NCBI RefSeq assembly: GCF_022811645.1
Contig: NZ_CP094534.1
Span: 3,410,001-3,474,000 of the forward strand
Origin: Hymenobacter monticola
GTDB taxonomy: Bacteria > Bacteroidota > Bacteroidia > Cytophagales > Hymenobacteraceae
Length of the DNA: 64,000 nucleotides
Reading direction: 5' to 3'
A program made the translations under genes and the position numbers. Positions 1 through 8,815 of this stretch are shown piece after piece. Below the pieces are notes generated by a model. It was not told where the DNA came from, made no database searches, and was given only the letters and a program-made list of their open reading frames with translations. Each line of letters starts with the position of its first letter. The stretch's first letter is position 1.

Positions 1-546
1 TTGCGTGAACACGCCCGTGGCCGGGTAGCTGTCGTCGCCATCTTGGAAGGTGGCCCGCCAGGTGCCGCCGAAGTTGCCTGTCTTTTCGGTTGATTGCGCG
101 GCCGGAAACAGCTCCTGCGCACCCGCCGTGGCCGTAAACGGCACGCGGTACGGGTCCTTGGTGTCATACTTCACCCAGGTGCCTTTCAGCTTGTTGGCAC
201 CGTCGGCGCGCACCACCAGCGCGGCATCAAAAGCGTGCATGCGGATGGTGGTGGAGTCGCCGGCTGAGGAGATTTCTTCGCAGCGCAGCCGTTCCTCGCC
301 GTTGAGGCCCTTATTAATCAGGTAAACCACCGGCTTGCCGGCCTCGGTTTTTACCTCAAACAAAAATGGAATTTCCTGGCCCTGCGCGGCCAGCACCCCG
401 CGCCAGGGGCCGGGCGTGAGGGTCGGGGCAGCGGCGGAAGTGCCGCCAGTGGCTGCCGTTTCGGAGGAAGAAGTGTTAGACGAGCAGCCGGCGAGGCTGA
501 AACCCAGCGTGGCCGCAGCCAGCAGGGAAAGGGAAGTTGATTTCAT
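1..546 (-). CDS. TlpA-like thiol-disulfide oxidoreductase lipoprotein, N-terminal part
   Basis: The gene runs off the left edge, so only the first 182 codons are seen. The N-terminus is a lipoprotein signal peptide with lipobox L-A-G-C and Cys21, followed by a Ser/Thr/Ala-rich linker. The next part (WRGVLAAQGQEIPFLFEV, then FGGTWRATF near the edge) resembles the N-terminal beta-rich domain of Bacteroidota TlpA-family lipoproteins, which precedes a thioredoxin fold. The thioredoxin CxxC motif would lie outside the window, so the assignment is an inference. It would sit in the periplasm, tethered to a membrane. The gene is divergent from aconitase across a 247-bp gap. Confidence 0.6.
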   Translation of the reverse strand, partial: MKSTSLSLLAAATLGFSLAGCSSNTSSSETAATGGTSAAAPTLTPGPWRGVLAAQGQEIPFLFEVKTEAGKPVVYLINKGLNGEERLRCEEISSAGDSTTIRMHAFDAALVVRADGANKLKGTWVKYDTKDPYRVPFTATAGAQELFPAAQSTEKTGNFGGTWRATFQDGDDSYPATGVFTQ

Positions 547-727
547 GGTAAGCGCAAAAATGCAAACAGAAGCCCCACAACCGTAAGCGACGCCAATAGG
601 TTGCCGCCCGCTCTCTGCGAACCTCTGCGCAAACCACTGCGCCCACTGCGGGAACCCGGTACCGCGCCGTATCCGAACGCAAGCGCCGGAACCCTCGTTA
701 ATCCTTACAAAACCCGCATCCGCGCAT

Positions 728-764
728 TTTGGCTAGGTACAACTTAGCGGGGGTGCTACATTTG
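728..764 (+). promoter_or_regulatory. Bacteroidota-type promoter for aconitase
   Basis: A perfect TAnnTTTG box (TACATTTG, 757-764) lies 29 bp before the start codon. A TTTG at 728-731 could be the -33 element, but its 25-bp spacing is longer than usual. Confidence 0.5.
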
Positions 765-793
765 CACAACCACTCTTTATTAATACGCATCCT

Positions 794-3085
794 ATGGCTT
801 TCGACCTGGAAATGATTCGCTCGGTGTATGCCGGCATGGGTTCCCGCATCGAGGCGGCCCGCGCCGCCGTGGCACGCCCGCTTACGCTCACCGAGAAAAT
901 TCTCTACGCCCACCTCTACGGCGGCGAAGTAAAGCAGGCTTATGAGCGCGGCGTTTCCTACGTCGATTTCGCCCCCGACCGTGTGGCCATGCAGGACGCC
1001 ACCGCCCAAATGGCCCTGTTGCAGTTCATGCAGGCCGGCAAGGCCACGGCCGCCGTGCCCTCCACCGTGCATTGTGACCACCTCATTCAGGCCAAAGACG
1101 GCGCCACCGCCGACTTGGCCGAAGCCAACTCTGAAAACAAGGAAGTGTACGACTTCCTGGCCTCGGTTTCCAACAAATACGGCATCGGCTTCTGGAAGCC
1201 CGGCGCCGGCATCATCCACCAGGTGGTGCTGGAAAACTACGCCTTCCCCGGCGGCATGATGATTGGCACCGACTCGCACACCCCCAACGCGGGCGGCCTA
1301 GGCATGATTGCCATCGGCGTAGGCGGCGCCGATGCCGTGGACGTAATGGCCGGCATGGCCTGGGAGCTGAAGTTTCCGAAAGTCATCGGCGTGAAGCTGA
1401 CCGGCAAGATGAACGGCTGGACTTCGGCCAAAGACGTGATTCTGCGCGTGGCCGGCATCCTGACGGTGAAGGGCGGCACCGGCGCCATCGTGGAGTATTT
1501 CGGCGACGGTGCCGAGAGCCTCTCGGCCACCGGCAAAGGCACCATCTGCAACATGGGCGCTGAAATTGGCGCCACCACGTCGGTGTTTGCCTACGACGAG
1601 AAAATGGGCGACTACCTGCGCGGCACCGGCCGCGCCGAGATTGCCGAAGCCGCCGCCGCCGTGCGCCAGCACCTGCGCGCCGACGACGAGGTGTACGCTC
1701 AGCCGGAGCGCTATTTCGACCAGCTCATCGAAATCGACCTGAACACGCTGGAGCCCTACGTGAACGGCCCGTTCACGCCGGACGCCGCCTGGCCCATCTC
1801 GCAGTTTGCCGCCGCCGTGAAAGAGCACGGCTGGCCCGAGAAGCTGGAAGTAGGCCTGATTGGCTCGTGCACCAACTCCTCGTATGAGGACATCACCCGC
1901 GCCGCCAGCATTGCCAAGCAGGCCGTGGATAAGGGCCTGACCGTGAACGCCGAATTCACCATCACGCCCGGCTCGGAGCTGGTGCGCTACACGGTGGCCC
2001 GCGACGGCCTCCTCGACACCTTCGCCGACATGGGCGGCGTGGTGCTGGCCAACGCCTGCGGCCCGTGCATCGGCCAGTGGGCCCGCCACACCGACGACCC
2101 CAAGCGCCGCAACTCCATCATCACGAGCTTCAACCGCAACTTTGCCAAGCGCAACGACGGCAACCCCAACACCCACGCCTTCGTGGCCTCGCCCGAAATC
2201 GTGACGGCCTTCGCCATTGCCGGCGACCTGACCTTCAACCCCCTCACCGACACCCTGCCCGGCGCCAACGGCCCCGTGAAGCTCGACGAGCCGATGGGCG
2301 TGGAGATGCCCCCCCGCGGCTTTGCCGTGGAAGACGCCGGCTTCCAGGCGCCCGCCGAGGATGGCAGCGGCGTGCAGGTTATCGTGAACCCGACCTCGGA
2401 CCGCCTCGAACTGCTCGAAGCCTTCAAGCCGTGGGAAGGCACGGATTTGATGGGCCTGCGCCTGCTCATCAAGGCTCAGGGCAAGTGCACCACCGACCAC
2501 ATTTCGATGGCCGGCCCGTGGTTGAAATACCGCGGCCACTTGGACAACATCTCGAACAACATGCTCATCGGGGCCACCAACGCCTTCAACGGCGAGGCCA
2601 ACTCGGTGCGCAACTTCGCGGTGCAGGGCGACGGCTACACCACCGTGCCGCAGTCGGCCCGCTCGTACAAGAGCCTGGGCATCGGCACCGTGGTCATTGG
2701 CGACGAGAACTACGGCGAAGGCTCCTCGCGTGAGCACGCCGCCATGGAGCCCCGCCACCTCGGCGTGCGCGCCGTGATTGTGAAGAGCTTCGCCCGCATC
2801 CACGAAACCAACCTGAAGAAGCAGGGCATGCTCGGCCTCACCTTCGCCAACAAGGCCGACTACGACCTGATTGAGGAAGGCGACACCATCGATATCCTCG
2901 GCCTGACCACCTTCACGCCCGGCCAGCCCCTGCAGGCCCGCCTGCACCACGCCGACGGCGACACCGACCTCATCACCCTCAACCACACCTACAACGAGGG
3001 CCAGATTGAGTGGTTCAAAGCCGGCTCGGCCCTGAACCTGATTCGCATGAAGGAAAGCGGCGAAGCCCAGCTTTCGCAGAAGTAA
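794..3085 (+). CDS. acn: Aconitate hydratase
   Basis: Converts citrate to isocitrate via cis-aconitate in the TCA cycle, using a cytoplasmic [4Fe-4S] cluster. The 763-aa length fits the mitochondrial-type aconitase. The three cluster cysteines are visible: Cys359 in GSCTNS, and Cys422 and Cys425 in ACGPC. The substrate-site DSHTPNAGG begins at residue 160. The C-terminal swivel domain carries [17 protein letters not shown]. The ATG at 794 is close to a promoter box and starts the conserved N-terminus. The gene stands alone and ends in a strong hairpin terminator. A second TCA gene, sucC, lies 44 kb away. The function is secure; only the gene symbol is loose. Confidence 0.96.
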   Translation: MAFDLEMIRSVYAGMGSRIEAARAAVARPLTLTEKILYAHLYGGEVKQAYERGVSYVDFAPDRVAMQDATAQMALLQFMQAGKATAAVPSTVHCDHLIQAKDGATADLAEANSENKEVYDFLASVSNKYGIGFWKPGAGIIHQVVLENYAFPGGMMIGTDSHTPNAGGLGMIAIGVGGADAVDVMAGMAWELKFPKVIGVKLTGKMNGWTSAKDVILRVAGILTVKGGTGAIVEYFGDGAESLSATGKGTICNMGAEIGATTSVFAYDEKMGDYLRGTGRAEIAEAAAAVRQHLRADDEVYAQPERYFDQLIEIDLNTLEPYVNGPFTPDAAWPISQFAAAVKEHGWPEKLEVGLIGSCTNSSYEDITRAASIAKQAVDKGLTVNAEFTITPGSELVRYTVARDGLLDTFADMGGVVLANACGPCIGQWARHTDDPKRRNSIITSFNRNFAKRNDGNPNTHAFVASPEIVTAFAIAGDLTFNPLTDTLPGANGPVKLDEPMGVEMPPRGFAVEDAGFQAPAEDGSGVQVIVNPTSDRLELLEAFKPWEGTDLMGLRLLIKAQGKCTTDHISMAGPWLKYRGHLDNISNNMLIGATNAFNGEANSVRNFAVQGDGYTTVPQSARSYKSLGIGTVVIGDENYGEGSSREHAAMEPRHLGVRAVIVKSFARIHETNLKKQGMLGLTFANKADYDLIEEGDTIDILGLTTFTPGQPLQARLHHADGDTDLITLNHTYNEGQIEWFKAGSALNLIRMKESGEAQLSQK

Positions 3086-3112
3086 GCGACTGGCTTTAAT
3101 AGCAACTAAGGC

Positions 3113-3153
3113 AACGGCCGCTTCGGGAAACCGGGGCGGCCGTTTGGCTTTTT
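3113..3153 (+). terminator. Rho-independent terminator of aconitase
   Basis: Perfect 9-bp stem AACGGCCGC/GCGGCCGTT followed by a T-rich run (TTTGGCTTTTT), 27 bp after the aconitase stop. Confidence 0.85.
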
Positions 3154-3178
3154 CACGCTAGCGGCTCGTTTCGGTTTG

Positions 3179-3394
3179 CTAATTTCCGTGAACCCAACGC
3201 AAAGGCGAGAAGATGGATGGGAATATTGCAAGGGCTATAAGAGCCATAACAATCAAGGTAACAATGCGCTTATCACCCCTTGCTCTAAACGCTATAATGA
3301 TGAACGCAATGAAATACGCAATAGCAAAGGGAATACCAATGAAGATGGCGCCGAATATGCCGAATATAGCAGTTTCGTCAAGTAGCAGAGGCAT
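3179..3394 (-). CDS. Small two-helix membrane protein
   Basis: A 71-aa protein starting MPLLLDETAIF. It has two hydrophobic helices (about residues 8-37 and 45-60) separated by a charged turn (RARGDKR). No family is recognised. It lies in an AT-rich pocket unlike the GC-rich flanks, which suggests recent acquisition or a gene adapted to other codon use. A similar but interrupted reading frame lies just upstream on the same strand, in the same reading phase, only two codons away. That copy shares the LLDET start, which supports both being real coding sequence or its remains. Confidence 0.55.
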   Translation of the reverse strand: MPLLLDETAIFGIFGAIFIGIPFAIAYFIAFIIIAFRARGDKRIVTLIVMALIALAIFPSIFSPLRWVHGN

Positions 3395-3397
3395 AAG

Positions 3398-3595
3398 CTA
3401 GAGGATTGTATTTTTTAGCAGAGCAACTATTCCTACGGCAATAATGAACATAACCCCTTAAGCTAGCTTACGAGTAAGCCCCTTAGTTAGTAATCTGAGC
3501 AGCGCAAATAGGGCTAAGTAACCAATGGTACAAGACGCCACAACTATTGCCAAGAAGGGATTAATCTTTGTGGTTTCATCAAGTAGAAAAGCCAT
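3398..3595 (-). pseudogene. Interrupted tandem copy of the small membrane protein
   Basis: Reading from ATG at 3595 gives 45 codons (MAFLLDETTKINPF...) ending at TAA (3458-3460). The same frame continues as GVMFIIAVGIVALL and closes at TAG (3398-3400), two codons before the ATG of the downstream gene. The two halves align end to end with the intact neighbour: LLDET start, first helix, basic turn, second helix. I infer a tandem duplicate broken by one nonsense codon. It could instead be a real 45-aa protein, or depend on stop read-through. Confidence 0.6.
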
Positions 3596-3752
3596 AGCCA
3601 AAGGTAATTACTGCTGGCGTTAAGCCTGTGGGTTAAGCATTTTCTGAACAAAAACTGAACATTTCCTGCGGTGAATCAGAAGCTCAAAGCCAGTGGGCAG
3701 CACATTGTAGACGCACGCCAGCCGGGTAGTTATTTCAAATAGCTTTACGGCT
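3596..3752. other. Intergenic stretch, nothing recognised
   Basis: Spacer between two divergent genes, with base composition shifting from AT-rich to GC-rich. No hairpin, convincing promoter box or ORF was seen. Confidence 0.4.
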
Positions 3753-4574
3753 ATGAAAGCCCGCCTGCTTCTGCTCTTCTTAATCTTCAGCCACCTTCTT
3801 GCCGCCCAACCCGTCCCGCCCTACGGCCACAACCCCGCGGCCGGGCACTACCAGTTGGTGCGCGGCGTGAAGCTGTACTACGAAACCTACGGGCAGGGTC
3901 CGCCGCTGCTGTTGATTCACGGCAACGGCGACAACATCTCGGCGTGGGCGAAGAACATTCCCTACTTCGCCCGGCGCTACCGCGTCATTGCCGCGGACAG
4001 CCGGGCCCACGGTAAGTCGGTGGACGCGGGCGACTCGCTGAGCTTCGAGATGATGGCCGACGACTTTGCCGGTTTGCTCACGAGTTTGCGCATTGATTCT
4101 GCCTACGTGATGGGGTGGAGCGACGGCGGCATCAACGCGCTGGCGCTGGCGCTGCGGCACCCGGAGAAGGTGAAGCGGCTGGTGGCCACCGGCGCCAACC
4201 TCTGGCCCGATTCGACGGCGCTGATGCTCAGCCTGTGGCGCCAGCAGCAGCGCGGCTACCAGGAAAACAAGGGCGTGAAATTCACCGACCCCAAGCGCCG
4301 GAACGATTGGAAGGTGTTCTGCCTCGACGTGTTTCAGCCCCATATTCCGCTGGCGGCGCTGCGGCGCGTGCGGGTGCCGGCCTTCATCATCGCCGGCGAC
4401 CGGGACGTCATTCGGCCCGAGCACACGGTGGCTATCTACCAAAGCCTGCCCCGCGCCTGGCTCTGGCTGGTGCCCGACAGCGGGCACGCTACCTTGCAGG
4501 AACACGCTGATGAATTCAATCGGAAGACGGATGCTTTTTTCCGGGCGAAAGCCGTGTTGGTCCCGGCGCGGTAG
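3753..4574 (+). CDS. Secreted alpha/beta hydrolase
   Basis: A 273-aa protein with a signal peptide (about residues 1-18, ending LLAAQ). The alpha/beta hydrolase fold is clear: oxyanion region HGNGDN at 56-61, nucleophile elbow GWSDGG with Ser123, acid GDRD at 215-218 (probably Asp218) and His245 in DSGHAT. The substrate cannot be told from sequence; many relatives are esterases. It should act in the periplasm or outside the cell. The kinase gene follows after 33 bp on the same strand, so the two may be cotranscribed. Confidence 0.85.
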   Translation: MKARLLLLFLIFSHLLAAQPVPPYGHNPAAGHYQLVRGVKLYYETYGQGPPLLLIHGNGDNISAWAKNIPYFARRYRVIAADSRAHGKSVDAGDSLSFEMMADDFAGLLTSLRIDSAYVMGWSDGGINALALALRHPEKVKRLVATGANLWPDSTALMLSLWRQQQRGYQENKGVKFTDPKRRNDWKVFCLDVFQPHIPLAALRRVRVPAFIIAGDRDVIRPEHTVAIYQSLPRAWLWLVPDSGHATLQEHADEFNRKTDAFFRAKAVLVPAR

Positions 4575-4607
4575 TTTCGCGGCTCCATTCCGTCAAAAAC
4601 ACCCGCC

Positions 4608-5519
4608 ATGCCTTCCAGCCCCGCCGCCCAACTTCCCACCATCGCCTGCTTCGGCGAAATCCTCTGGGATGTGCTGCCCACCGGCAAGCAGCCGGGCGGC
4701 GCGCCTTTCAACGTGGCCGTGCACCTGCACCAGCTGGGTTTGCCCGTGCGCTTCATCAGCCGCGTGGGCGAGGACGAGCCGGGCACCGAGTTGGTCGATT
4801 TCGTGGCGTCGAAGGGCGTGGGCACCGGCCTCATTCAGCACGACCAAACCCACCGTACGGGCGTGGTGAATGCCAACGTAGACAACGCCAGCGAGGTAAC
4901 CTATGACATTGTGCAGCCCGTGGCCTGGGACTACATCGAGCACGATGCCGCCGTGGAGGCCGCCGTGGCCACCGCCGCCGCCTTCGTATTTGGCAGCCTG
5001 GGGGCCCGGCAGGCGGGCACCCGCGAAACGCTCTACCGCCTGCTCGAAAGCGCGAAACTCAAGGTGTTCGACGTAAACATGCGCCCGCCGCACTACACCC
5101 GTGAGGTGGTTGAACACCTGCTCGGTCGGGCCGACATGGTGAAAATGAACCACCACGAGCTGGCCGAACTCCTGGGCTGGTTCGGCGCCGAAGCCGAGCC
5201 GGCCGCGGCCATGCCCTGGCTGGCCCAGCGCTTCGGCCTGCAAGCCGTGTGCGTCACCTGCGGGGCCGACGGCGCCCTGCTTTGGACAGATAATCAGCTT
5301 TACCGCGCGCCCGGCGTGACGGTGCAGGTGCAGGATACCATCGGCAGCGGTGACTCGTTTCTGGCCGCGCTGCTCAAGGGCTGGCTCACCGGCCAGCCGC
5401 CCGGCGAGGCCTTGCGGTTTGCCTGCGCCACGGGGGCGCTGGTGGCCACGCACCGGGGCGCCACGCCCAGCATCAGCGAGGCCGACGTAGCGCAGCTGCT
5501 GGCGGCGCAAGCGGGGTGA
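4608..5519 (+). CDS. PfkB-family carbohydrate kinase, probably fructokinase
   Basis: A 303-aa cytoplasmic sugar kinase that uses ATP to phosphorylate a hexose, most likely fructose. PfkB/ribokinase marks are visible: FGEILWDVLPTG at the N-terminus, the substrate loop GGAPFN (30-35), and the C-terminal anion hole and catalytic motif GSGDS (246-250) with Asp249 as the expected base. The opening FGEILWD and GGAPFN match bacterial fructokinase-like members better than ribokinase, but substrate is an inference. A TAGTTTCG sequence about 27 bp upstream could be its promoter box. Confidence 0.85.
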   Translation: MPSSPAAQLPTIACFGEILWDVLPTGKQPGGAPFNVAVHLHQLGLPVRFISRVGEDEPGTELVDFVASKGVGTGLIQHDQTHRTGVVNANVDNASEVTYDIVQPVAWDYIEHDAAVEAAVATAAAFVFGSLGARQAGTRETLYRLLESAKLKVFDVNMRPPHYTREVVEHLLGRADMVKMNHHELAELLGWFGAEAEPAAAMPWLAQRFGLQAVCVTCGADGALLWTDNQLYRAPGVTVQVQDTIGSGDSFLAALLKGWLTGQPPGEALRFACATGALVATHRGATPSISEADVAQLLAAQAG

Positions 5520-5635
5520 CAGGCGTGAGCCGCGGCGAAGTTACCCACCCGAAGCCCTGCCCTGCACTTGAGTTGACGGTGGGCCGCGGGGCCTGTAGCT
5601 AAGCCAAACGGGCCTTATATTTCAAGCGAAAGACC

Positions 5636-6589
5636 ATGAAACAGCGCATGAAATGGATGGGCGTCGGGCTTGGGCTGCTGGCAGGCCTGTTGGGGGCCCG
5701 GTCGGTTAGCGCGCAAGAAGAAACCGAGAAAGTACTGGTGGAAAAAGCCGGGATAGTCGAAGAGTTCAGCGTGTTGAAAGCCGACCGCACCATCCGGCAG
5801 GGCGCCTACATCCGGTACCGCCCGTTGGGTGGGGCGGCGGGCGTGGCCGTGCTGGAAGCCGGCAGCTACGAGCACGGTTTAAAGGAAGGGGAGTGGCGCA
5901 GCTTTTACGAAGAAGCCCCGTGGAACAAGCTGCAAAGCCAGGGGAGCTACCGCGCCGGCCTGCCCGATGGCCTGTGGCAATATTACCACTGCTACTGGAT
6001 GCGGCAGCGCAACGCGGCGGAGCTGGCCCCTAACGGCCGCAAAACCAAGGCGGGCTACCTGGTTTCGGTGGTGGATAGCGCGGCCCGGCTCCAGGCCAAG
6101 GGCCTCAACTATGCCGGCACGCGAGCCGGCGTGTGGGTGTATTACGACGCGGCGGGCAACGCCATTCAAAAAGTCAACGAGGCCGCGCACCAGTTGGTGT
6201 ACTGGCGCCCGCCGACGCGCGAGCCGGTGAGCGGCCCCGCCCTCGGCGCCAACCATCCGCTGCTGTACCTGGGCGGCCGCAACCAGCTGCAAGACGCCAT
6301 TTACCATCACATCGAGGCCTTTTCGCGGCTGCAGCCCTACAGCGTTGGCAGTGCCAAATTCGTGTTTTCGGTAGATTCGACGGGACACCAAACCCACTTC
6401 GGTTTGGACGCCAACGTACTGCCCAATGCATTTGAAACCTTCGTGCTGAGTGCATTAAGCAACCTGCCCACCACCTGGCTGCCGCAAGTGGTGAACGGGC
6501 ACGCCGTAGCCGCCGAATACCGCGTGCGGTTGAGCATCAAAAACCACCAGGACAGCGGGCGGCTAACCGTGGAGATGCTCGGCGACTGA
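5636..6589 (+). CDS. Secreted MORN-repeat protein with TonB-like C-terminus
   Basis: A 317-aa protein with a signal peptide ending SVSAQ near residue 27. The middle has at least two MORN-like units (YEHGLKEGEWRSFY and YRAGLPDGLWQYY), as in Bacteroidota proteins labelled YwqK-like. The last ~80 residues (KFVFSVDSTG, then a central hydrophobic stretch) resemble the TonB C-terminal domain that some Bacteroidota periplasmic proteins carry. The role is unknown; protein contacts at the envelope are the best guess. The TATATTTC sequence at 5616-5623 is one mismatch from the TAnnTTTG promoter box. Confidence 0.6.
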   Translation: MKQRMKWMGVGLGLLAGLLGARSVSAQEETEKVLVEKAGIVEEFSVLKADRTIRQGAYIRYRPLGGAAGVAVLEAGSYEHGLKEGEWRSFYEEAPWNKLQSQGSYRAGLPDGLWQYYHCYWMRQRNAAELAPNGRKTKAGYLVSVVDSAARLQAKGLNYAGTRAGVWVYYDAAGNAIQKVNEAAHQLVYWRPPTREPVSGPALGANHPLLYLGGRNQLQDAIYHHIEAFSRLQPYSVGSAKFVFSVDSTGHQTHFGLDANVLPNAFETFVLSALSNLPTTWLPQVVNGHAVAAEYRVRLSIKNHQDSGRLTVEMLGD

Positions 6590-6620
6590 TACCGGCCGTC
6601 GGCTGCCTGCTCGACCAGGG

Positions 6621-7379
6621 CTAGCGGCTGGCCGGCGGCGTCAGCAGTTGCGCCTCTTCGGCCGCGGCGAAATGCCGCATGCGGTAGCAGTTCATGGCCG
6701 TGTCGCCGAGCTGCTCGATGAGCTTGTAGTTGGCCACGGCGCCCACCGCCGCCCCGATGACGGGCACGAGCTGGGCCATTTTGGCGAGGTCGATGTAGTC
6801 GCGGTATTCCTGCTGAAAGGTGCGCCAGTCAAACTCCTCGGGGTTCAGGGGCAGGCTGAGGCGGTAGGCGTCCCAGTCGGCCAGGCGGTGGTAGGTGGCG
6901 TTGCGGGCCTGCTGGCTGCTGAAGGCCAACTGAAAGACGTGAAGCAGGTACAGCCGCTCGGTGTAGTCGTGCACATCGTAGCCGTAAAGCGCCGCGATGT
7001 CAAACAGCAGCTTTATTTTCAGGCCAATGAGCAGCGGGAAATCGGCCAGGCCCAGCAGGAAGCCGCCGGCCCCGGTCACGGCGCCTTCGGCCGTGGCCAT
7101 GGTGCGGTAGTCGCGGATGCGGACGTGCACCTCGGCCTCGCGGGCGGCAAAGGGCACGCCGGCCAGCGGTTTGGCCGTGGTGTGCCGCGAGCCGAACAGC
7201 ACGCCGCGCACCATTTGCTTGATGGCCCCGGTGATGGCCTGATGCACCTTTTCGGGCAGCAGGGCATTGAGGCGCACCTGCACGCGGTGGGCAAAGTTGT
7301 TCAGAAACGAGGGCGGCCGCTGCATCCGGCGCTGCCAGGCGCGCAGCTCAACGCGGGTTTGCTGTTCGTCAGGGTTCAT
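6621..7379 (-). CDS. EcsC family protein
   Basis: A 252-aa protein that matches the EcsC family by overall pattern: an N-terminal helical region, the glycine-rich hydrophobic stretch EGAVTGAGGFLLGLADFPLLIGLK, and a C-terminal VPVIGAAVGAVANYKLIEQLGDTAMNCYRMR. EcsC proteins are hydrophobic and often membrane associated; in Bacillus the name comes from an ABC-transporter operon, but no transporter is next to this copy. Molecular function is not established. A palindromic repeat of the GTAGCG family begins 10 bp upstream of its start. Confidence 0.8.
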   Translation of the reverse strand: MNPDEQQTRVELRAWQRRMQRPPSFLNNFAHRVQVRLNALLPEKVHQAITGAIKQMVRGVLFGSRHTTAKPLAGVPFAAREAEVHVRIRDYRTMATAEGAVTGAGGFLLGLADFPLLIGLKIKLLFDIAALYGYDVHDYTERLYLLHVFQLAFSSQQARNATYHRLADWDAYRLSLPLNPEEFDWRTFQQEYRDYIDLAKMAQLVPVIGAAVGAVANYKLIEQLGDTAMNCYRMRHFAAAEEAQLLTPPASR

Positions 7380-7388
7380 GGGCGAAAG

Positions 7389-7461
7389 GTAGCGCGGACT
7401 CTGCGAGTCCGCGCATCGGTAGGACGTTCGCCCAAGCGCGGACTCGCAGAGTCCACGCTAC
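7389..7461. repeat. GTAGCG-family inverted repeat, copy 1
   Basis: A 73-bp imperfect palindrome with arms GTAGCGCGGACTCTGCGAG and CTCGCAGAGTCCACGCTAC. The right end supplies the TAG stop codon of the gene at 7458-7883. Four more copies lie at 8726, 35366, 38692 and 47242. Confidence 0.9.
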
Positions 7462-7883
7462 AGCGTGGCCGTTTGCGCTTCCCGGTTTTCGCGCGGCTTG
7501 GTCACCAGGTAATACCAGAGCAAAATGCCCAGCCCGATGAGAAACGGCACCAGCGCCAGGTGCTTGCCCGTGATGGTGGGCGTCACGTGCACCGTGTCGA
7601 AGCCGAAAAACTCACTGGTCATCCAGTAGGAGTTGGCCGTTATCCAGAACACGATGGCCAGGTTGTGGGCCAGCTCCGAGGCGTAGACGCGGGTGCGCCA
7701 GGTAATGACGAGGGCAATGCCCAGCGTGGGCACCACCATGGCCAAGCCCAGCGGCCGCCACACCATGCACCAGGCAATGTCCTTGAGCAGCCAGAACAGG
7801 ATGTGCGTGTTTTCCATCTTCCGGTACGTAGCCGGGATGCTGTACACTTCTTCGGAAATCGGGGGCGTGGCGGGGGCGGACAT
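7458..7883 (-). CDS. Four-helix membrane protein, unknown function
   Basis: A 141-aa protein with a short hydrophilic N-terminus (to about residue 25) and four predicted membrane helices: LFWLLKDIAWCMVW, PLGLAMVVPTLGIALVITW, LAHNLAIVFWITANSYW and LALVPFLIGLGILLWYYL. The C-terminus is charged. I do not recognise the family. Coding base use matches its neighbours. Its TAG stop lies inside the terminal GTAG of the adjacent palindromic repeat. The glycosyltransferase gene lies 33 bp upstream on the same strand, so the two may form a transcription unit. Confidence 0.7.
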   Translation of the reverse strand: MSAPATPPISEEVYSIPATYRKMENTHILFWLLKDIAWCMVWRPLGLAMVVPTLGIALVITWRTRVYASELAHNLAIVFWITANSYWMTSEFFGFDTVHVTPTITGKHLALVPFLIGLGILLWYYLVTKPRENREAQTATL

Positions 7884-7916
7884 AGGGCAAGGCGAAAGCC
7901 CAAAAATAAGCGTCGC

Positions 7917-8678
7917 CTATTCTCCCGGCGCCCCGATGCCCAAGGCGGCCAGCTGCGGACGGTACTTGTCGTAAATCACGCGCAGGTCGGCGTTGTGGGT
8001 GGCCGCGTCTACCCCGATGCTCACGTTGCGGGTGTGGAAGCGGTGCAGGTGGCTGATGTGCGGGCACACCACCGGCAGCTGCCCGGCCAGCAGGAAGCGC
8101 ACGTAGAGGTCCAGGTCCTCGGCCATCTTCAGTTCGTTGTCGTAGCCGCCTACCGCGTCCACGAAGACGCGGCTGTAGCACACGTTGCCCTGAATGAAGT
8201 GCTCGGCCCGAAAAATGGCTTGCAGCATGGCCGTGGGCGTGTCGAACTGCCAGGCGTAATAGTCCTCGTTTAGCAGGTAGCGGCCGTGCTCGTCCACGCG
8301 CAGGAAATCGGCTACGAACCAGGAGCGGCCGGGGTTGGCGTTAATTTGACTGCCGTAGTGAAACAGGCTACGCTGCAGCAGGAAGTCGTCGTCATCGAGC
8401 GGCACAATCCAGGCGTCGGGCGCGGTTTCCTGAATGAGTTGGTTGCGGGCCGGGCCGGCCAGCAGGCGTTCCGGCGCCTGCCAATGGCGCAGGGGCGGGC
8501 CGGGTTCGGCGGCCGCCTCACGCAGGTAGTCGGCGGTGCCATCGTGCGAGCCGCTGTCAAAAATCAGGTGTTCGAAGGAGAAATCGAGGGGGGCGCTCAC
8601 GGTGGCGCGCACGCTGGCCACGGCTTCGGGCAGCAGCTCGCGGCGCTGGTGCGTGGGGGTAATGACAGAAAAATGCAT
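7917..8678 (-). CDS. Glycosyltransferase family 2
   Basis: A 253-aa GT-A glycosyltransferase that would transfer a sugar from a nucleotide-sugar donor, probably to an envelope polysaccharide or glycolipid. Visible marks: N-terminal VITPTHQRRELLPEAVASV, FDSGSHDGT for the nucleotide site, and PLDDDDF as the metal-binding DxD. There is no membrane helix, so it is probably cytosolic or peripheral. The start is the ATG at 8678. A longer in-frame reading reaches 8792 but its extra 38 residues are encoded by a palindromic repeat, so I reject it. The acceptor is unknown. Confidence 0.85.
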   Translation of the reverse strand: MHFSVITPTHQRRELLPEAVASVRATVSAPLDFSFEHLIFDSGSHDGTADYLREAAAEPGPPLRHWQAPERLLAGPARNQLIQETAPDAWIVPLDDDDFLLQRSLFHYGSQINANPGRSWFVADFLRVDEHGRYLLNEDYYAWQFDTPTAMLQAIFRAEHFIQGNVCYSRVFVDAVGGYDNELKMAEDLDLYVRFLLAGQLPVVCPHISHLHRFHTRNVSIGVDAATHNADLRVIYDKYRPQLAALGIGAPGE

Positions 8679-8725
8679 GCCCGCTTGTTCGGCCGGGGAC
8701 AGAAAAGGTTGCCGGCCGCAACGCT

Positions 8726-8797
8726 GTAGCGTGGACTCTGCGGGTCCGCGCGTAGCAGAACGTTCGCTCCGGCGCGGACCCGCAGAGTCCACGCTAC
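8726..8797. repeat. GTAGCG-family inverted repeat, copy 2
   Basis: A 72-bp palindrome between two divergent genes, with arms GTAGCGTGGACTCTGCGGG and CCCGCAGAGTCCACGCTAC. The arms are perfect over 19 bp. Confidence 0.9.
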
Positions 8798-8815
8798 CCG
8801 GTTACTTTGCCACCC

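Noticed and set aside
1298..2986. Long open frame opposite to aconitase
   Set aside because: It is the mirror of a GC-rich, strongly conserved gene; the protein is low-complexity His/Gly/Val-rich with no family pattern.
6648..8273. 541-codon open frame across the EcsC, membrane protein and GT2 genes
   Set aside because: It spans three well-supported minus-strand genes and two gene boundaries, including a palindromic repeat.
8679..8792. N-terminal extension of the GT2 glycosyltransferase
   Set aside because: The extra residues are encoded by a GTAGCG-family palindrome, and a conserved family start is found at ATG 8678.
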